Origin: an uncultured Verrucomicrobiota bacterium
Lineage (GTDB): Bacteria; Verrucomicrobiota; Kiritimatiellia; RFP12; UBA1067
Length of the DNA: 27,230 bases
Direction of reading: 5' to 3'
NCBI GenBank assembly: GCA_946631345.1
Contig: CAMPAA010000009.1
Span: 1 to 27,230, forward strand
The notes beneath the pieces are model-generated. The model searched no databases. It saw only the letters and a program-made list of their open reading frames with translations, and was not told where the DNA came from. Of the stretch, positions 24,586 through 27,230 are shown piece after piece (positions within the stretch are counted from its first letter, which is position 1; each line of letters begins with the position of its first letter). A program made the position numbers and the translations under genes.

Positions 24586-25545
24586 CTATGCCGGACATCC
24601 AATCCGTACGCTCCAACATTCTCCGGTCTTGTTCGCAGGAACGGACAGCAGAAACTTGCCTCTCTCCGTAGCCGTCATGGCGGTGTGGATATGGCCGGTG
24701 AACACCGCAACGAGGTTGGGCGAGGACAGCACAGATTCACGCAACGCGAACGATTCTGGGCTCTGCCGTTCCGCCCACCTCATGCGGCGTTCGATCTCCC
24801 AGTACGGATCGGTTGCCGCGCCCCATTGCGGGTTGCCGCAGGTAAACAGGCCAAACCCTTCCACCCAGAGCGGCACATGCATCAGAAGTACGGTCGGATC
24901 GCCTTTGCCGGACTCAGCCTCCCAGAAATCCAACTGTTCCCGCGAGATGTGATAGCATGAGTTGTCGATGGCCACGAACCTCACTCCCTTTACCACCTTA
25001 GAGGACATTAGCGGATTGCCGCCACGGTAGAGAGGCAGCAACCGGCGTTTCGTCCATTCGGCGCGCTGCTCAACGTCCGATCCAGGCAGTCCCTCGAAAT
25101 GCCAATCGTGGTTTCCGGCAGTGTATATCCAGTCAAGGCCGCTCGCTTCAAGTTCCTTCATCACATACTCGACGTTGGCCAGCGTAGGATAGCTGACTAT
25201 ATCGCCGACAAGTGCGACAAGATCGGCATTTTCCTCCTTGGCGCGCGCAAGCGTCTGGGCAAACGCCCCATCCCTCGCCGGATACCGCGCCATGCGCGCG
25301 GTGCATCCGTCATAGGCGACGTCCCGCTGGTCGCGTAGCGTGAGATGCGTATCGCCCACCACGAACACGCGCAGCGCATTCCTCAGTCCAGGCACGGTTA
25401 TCCGCACACTGCCTTTCGCGCCAAGCGCATAGCCAGTGGCACCATTGGCGCATCCATCTGCAGGCACGCTAACGCACCCGGCGGCCAGCGCTCCCGCGCC
25501 GCCGGCGGATAGACCCTTTATGAAATCGCGCCGAGAACCGTCCAT
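24586..25545 (-). CDS. Tat-exported lipoprotein, calcineurin-like metallophosphoesterase
   Basis: A 319-residue protein. SRRDFIKGLS followed by GALAAGC (Cys24) is a twin-arginine signal with a lipobox, so it is probably a membrane-anchored lipoprotein exported folded. All metallophosphoesterase motifs are present in order: GDTH (64-67), GD (114-115), GNHDWH (144-149), MHVPL (His223) and GHIH (284-287), giving a two-metal site. GAGGT lies upstream of the ATG. It starts 7 bp after the LamG gene, so they share a transcript. The substrate is not apparent; relatives hydrolyse phosphomonoesters, phosphodiesters or nucleotides. Metals are probably loaded in the cytoplasm before Tat export (inference). 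Confidence 0.9.
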   Translation of the reverse strand: MDGSRRDFIKGLSAGGAGALAAGCVSVPADGCANGATGYALGAKGSVRITVPGLRNALRVFVVGDTHLTLRDQRDVAYDGCTARMARYPARDGAFAQTLARAKEENADLVALVGDIVSYPTLANVEYVMKELEASGLDWIYTAGNHDWHFEGLPGSDVEQRAEWTKRRLLPLYRGGNPLMSSKVVKGVRFVAIDNSCYHISREQLDFWEAESGKGDPTVLLMHVPLWVEGFGLFTCGNPQWGAATDPYWEIERRMRWAERQSPESFALRESVLSSPNLVAVFTGHIHTAMTATERGKFLLSVPANKTGECWSVRIGCPA

Positions 25546-25552
25546 GCGCGGA

Positions 25553-27230
25553 CTACCTCACTACAAACGCCATGCCTTCCGGCAGACGCTTCGGCGTAAG
25601 GCGGTAGTAGTCGAACGAAAACGCGCCATCGGTCGTCTGCTCCGCAAGATAGGCCCTAAGCTCATTCACTCCACCCTTGAGTGTGCCGCAAGGAAGCTCT
25701 ATCTCGTAATCCTGCCTGTGCGTCACGGTCTTCGAACACAGCAACTCCCCGTTGAGATAGTATTCTATGGTACCCGAACCGCCTGGACGAGTCTTGAACA
25801 CGAACGATCCCCTTGCCGCCAGCGCATCGGATATCGAGAAGCATAGGCTTTGGTTTCTCTGCAATTCAACGCTTTGGTACATCTGCGCCGCCAACAGCTT
25901 GATGTCGCCTCTGGCGAGATAGTATCTACAGAAGTTGTAATACGAGTTGTTGTCCCACACTCGGAACTCGGAATAGCCGGGATTCACATCCCTCACGCCC
26001 AGCTGCCAGCCGCCGCCAAGGCTTATGCGGTCGAATCCCACCGTGCCGCCCATTCCGCCCGAACGCTGCAGCGTGAGCGTAAGCGGATACCCGCCGTCCG
26101 AAAGCGTCACGAGGTTGGCGAGATGCGTCGCAGATATGTACACGAGCCTGTCGGCATCCGTTCCGCGCGAGACCGTCCGAATCTTCGTTCCGTTGATCAG
26201 CACGTCTATCGCCGCATCCTGCGGACAGTCCCCGGAGTATATCGGAGTAAACTCAAGGATGCGAGGAACCTCGAGGTCAACCGCCGCAAGCGTCGTCTTT
26301 ATGCTCACAGACGGATTCGCCGCCGTCAGGTTCCTGCGCATGTTGCACCACGGCATCGTTGCCGGCTCGTACACCGCCACGGCATCGCCGTCGGAGAACT
26401 CCTCGGTTGAACCGTTCTTCGTGCCGACCGTAAAGAGCGGATCAGTGGATGGCGCGCAGGCCTGCTCGAACTCCTCCTTTGTGAGAGCCCGGTCGTAAAG
26501 CTTGACTTCATGCATCAGCCCACGGAAGCAGGTGGCGGAACTTGGTTTCGCCGCGTAGGAATTCGACCCTTCCTGATCACCTATGCACATCTTGCGCGTA
26601 GCAAGGCTCGTGCTTGTCGCGACATTTTCGACCGTATTTGTCTGCACCAGAGTTCTGTTTCCACGTCCACTTGTATTCTTTTCGGTACCAATCCCTCTGC
26701 ACAGGTAGAAGATTATTCGCGTCTTGCCCGCCTCCGGCTGGTTTGGCTCCACGGCAACGCCCATGTCAAGCCATCTTGCAGCACCGCCACCTATCTGCCC
26801 CCACTCGGTTTCGCTGTTTGCGATCGCACTGGTTTTCCCGATGTATAGCGCCGGATATGCCCATGTCGCAGAAGTGCCCTTGGACATCGGCGACAGGAAG
26901 AACCTAAACCCGGTATTGTTTCCCCAGCTATAGTCATAGGCGACTATCGTAGGTGAGCCAGGCACCACCGCCAGTTCAGGATAGATACGCGCGATGCAAG
27001 TGAACGGTTTGCCCGCCAGGTCAATCTTGTCCGCAGGCATCAAGATGCGCTGCCTGTTCAGGTAGCAAGTGCCGGACGCATCGTAGTTCGTAGGCTGGAG
27101 GAAGTGGATGCAGGGGGCGTTCGGGATGGTGCCGCTGCCCATTGGATATACGAGATTCACGTTCGTATGGCATATCGGATAGGCGGGATAGGTGTCGTCC
27201 TCGGTCGCATGGTTCACCGCTTCTGCGGTG
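25553..27230 (-). CDS. LamG-domain surface/secreted protein, N-terminus beyond the window
   Basis: The frame stays open to the window edge. The in-frame GTG at 27217 is probably not the true start, because no signal peptide or ribosome site accompanies it, and the 554 residues downstream of it begin inside a domain. Residues about 45-255 of the visible part form a LamG/concanavalin-A-like jelly roll, ending with the characteristic RGLMHEVKLYDRALTKEEF segment. The remaining 300 residues appear beta-rich with two or three further sandwich-like segments (for example ILEFTPIYSGD and VGFDRISLGG), none of which I can name. Such multi-module proteins are common among secreted or cell-surface glycan-binding proteins. 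It is followed at 7 bp by the Tat phosphoesterase. Confidence 0.8.
   Translation of the reverse strand, partial: TAEAVNHATEDDTYPAYPICHTNVNLVYPMGSGTIPNAPCIHFLQPTNYDASGTCYLNRQRILMPADKIDLAGKPFTCIARIYPELAVVPGSPTIVAYDYSWGNNTGFRFFLSPMSKGTSATWAYPALYIGKTSAIANSETEWGQIGGGAARWLDMGVAVEPNQPEAGKTRIIFYLCRGIGTEKNTSGRGNRTLVQTNTVENVATSTSLATRKMCIGDQEGSNSYAAKPSSATCFRGLMHEVKLYDRALTKEEFEQACAPSTDPLFTVGTKNGSTEEFSDGDAVAVYEPATMPWCNMRRNLTAANPSVSIKTTLAAVDLEVPRILEFTPIYSGDCPQDAAIDVLINGTKIRTVSRGTDADRLVYISATHLANLVTLSDGGYPLTLTLQRSGGMGGTVGFDRISLGGGWQLGVRDVNPGYSEFRVWDNNSYYNFCRYYLARGDIKLLAAQMYQSVELQRNQSLCFSISDALAARGSFVFKTRPGGSGTIEYYLNGELLCSKTVTHRQDYEIELPCGTLKGGVNELRAYLAEQTTDGAFSFDYYRLTPKRLPEGMAFVVR

Noticed and set aside
24464..24619. 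N-terminal extension of the secreted unknown protein through the repeat array
   Set aside because: It would bury the signal peptide behind 52 residues encoded by the repeats and overlap the phosphoesterase gene.

Overview
The window is 27.2 kb of bacterial chromosome. Every gene I can support lies on the minus strand, so the order below follows transcription from high to low coordinates. Secreted, Tat-exported or lipoprotein carbohydrate-active proteins, DUF4091/GH123-like and LamG proteins, and a pairing of Gfo/Idh/MocA oxidoreductases with a TIM-barrel protein suggest a polysaccharide-degrading member of the Verrucomicrobiota/Kiritimatiellota/Lentisphaerota group. That placement is inference from gene content; there is no rRNA or other phylogenetic marker here. 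Most genes have a clear Shine-Dalgarno sequence.

Region A (27230-24586): the 3' part of a LamG-type surface or secreted protein, cut by the window edge, then a Tat-lipoprotein calcineurin-like phosphoesterase 7 bp downstream. Region B (24585-16335): a compact 22-bp repeat array, then a likely operon. It holds a secreted protein of unrecognised catalytic family with jelly-roll-like ends, a 1414-residue fusion of a GH2 beta-mannosidase-like enzyme with a heparinase II/III-like lyase, a KDPG/KHG aldolase (eda), and a stand-alone CoaB coupled to eda by ATGA. Hydrolase/lyase plus KDPG aldolase suggests use of a uronate-containing glycan down to pyruvate and glyceraldehyde-3-phosphate.

Region C (16334-10012): a visibly AT-richer cell-surface polysaccharide locus with two paralogous GT4 enzymes, an LbH O-acetyltransferase, a GT2, a GT-A-like transferase and a GT61 (DUF563) enzyme. 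It looks horizontally acquired. Region D (10011-9212): 800 bp without a convincing gene. It carries the most striking structure of the window: seven GTC-N-GAC dyads whose centres are exactly 22 bp apart (9384 to 9516), followed by four TGAC units also on a 22-bp period. Region E (9211-8192): a lone glycosyltransferase with its own promoter.

Region F (8191-743): a five-gene operon behind an extended -10 promoter: two exported Gfo/Idh/MocA oxidoreductases, a Tat-exported xylose-isomerase-like TIM-barrel protein, an alpha/beta hydrolase and a DUF4091/GH123-like glycosidase. The set fits extracytoplasmic oxidative or hydrolytic sugar processing. Region G (742-1): a proline/arginine-rich repeat lipoprotein.

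The best candidate for something undescribed is the pair of 22-bp-period dyad arrays, at 9377-9618 and 24514-24574. They differ in sequence but share unit length, a dyad layout with alternative half-sites, and a TGAC(G) element.
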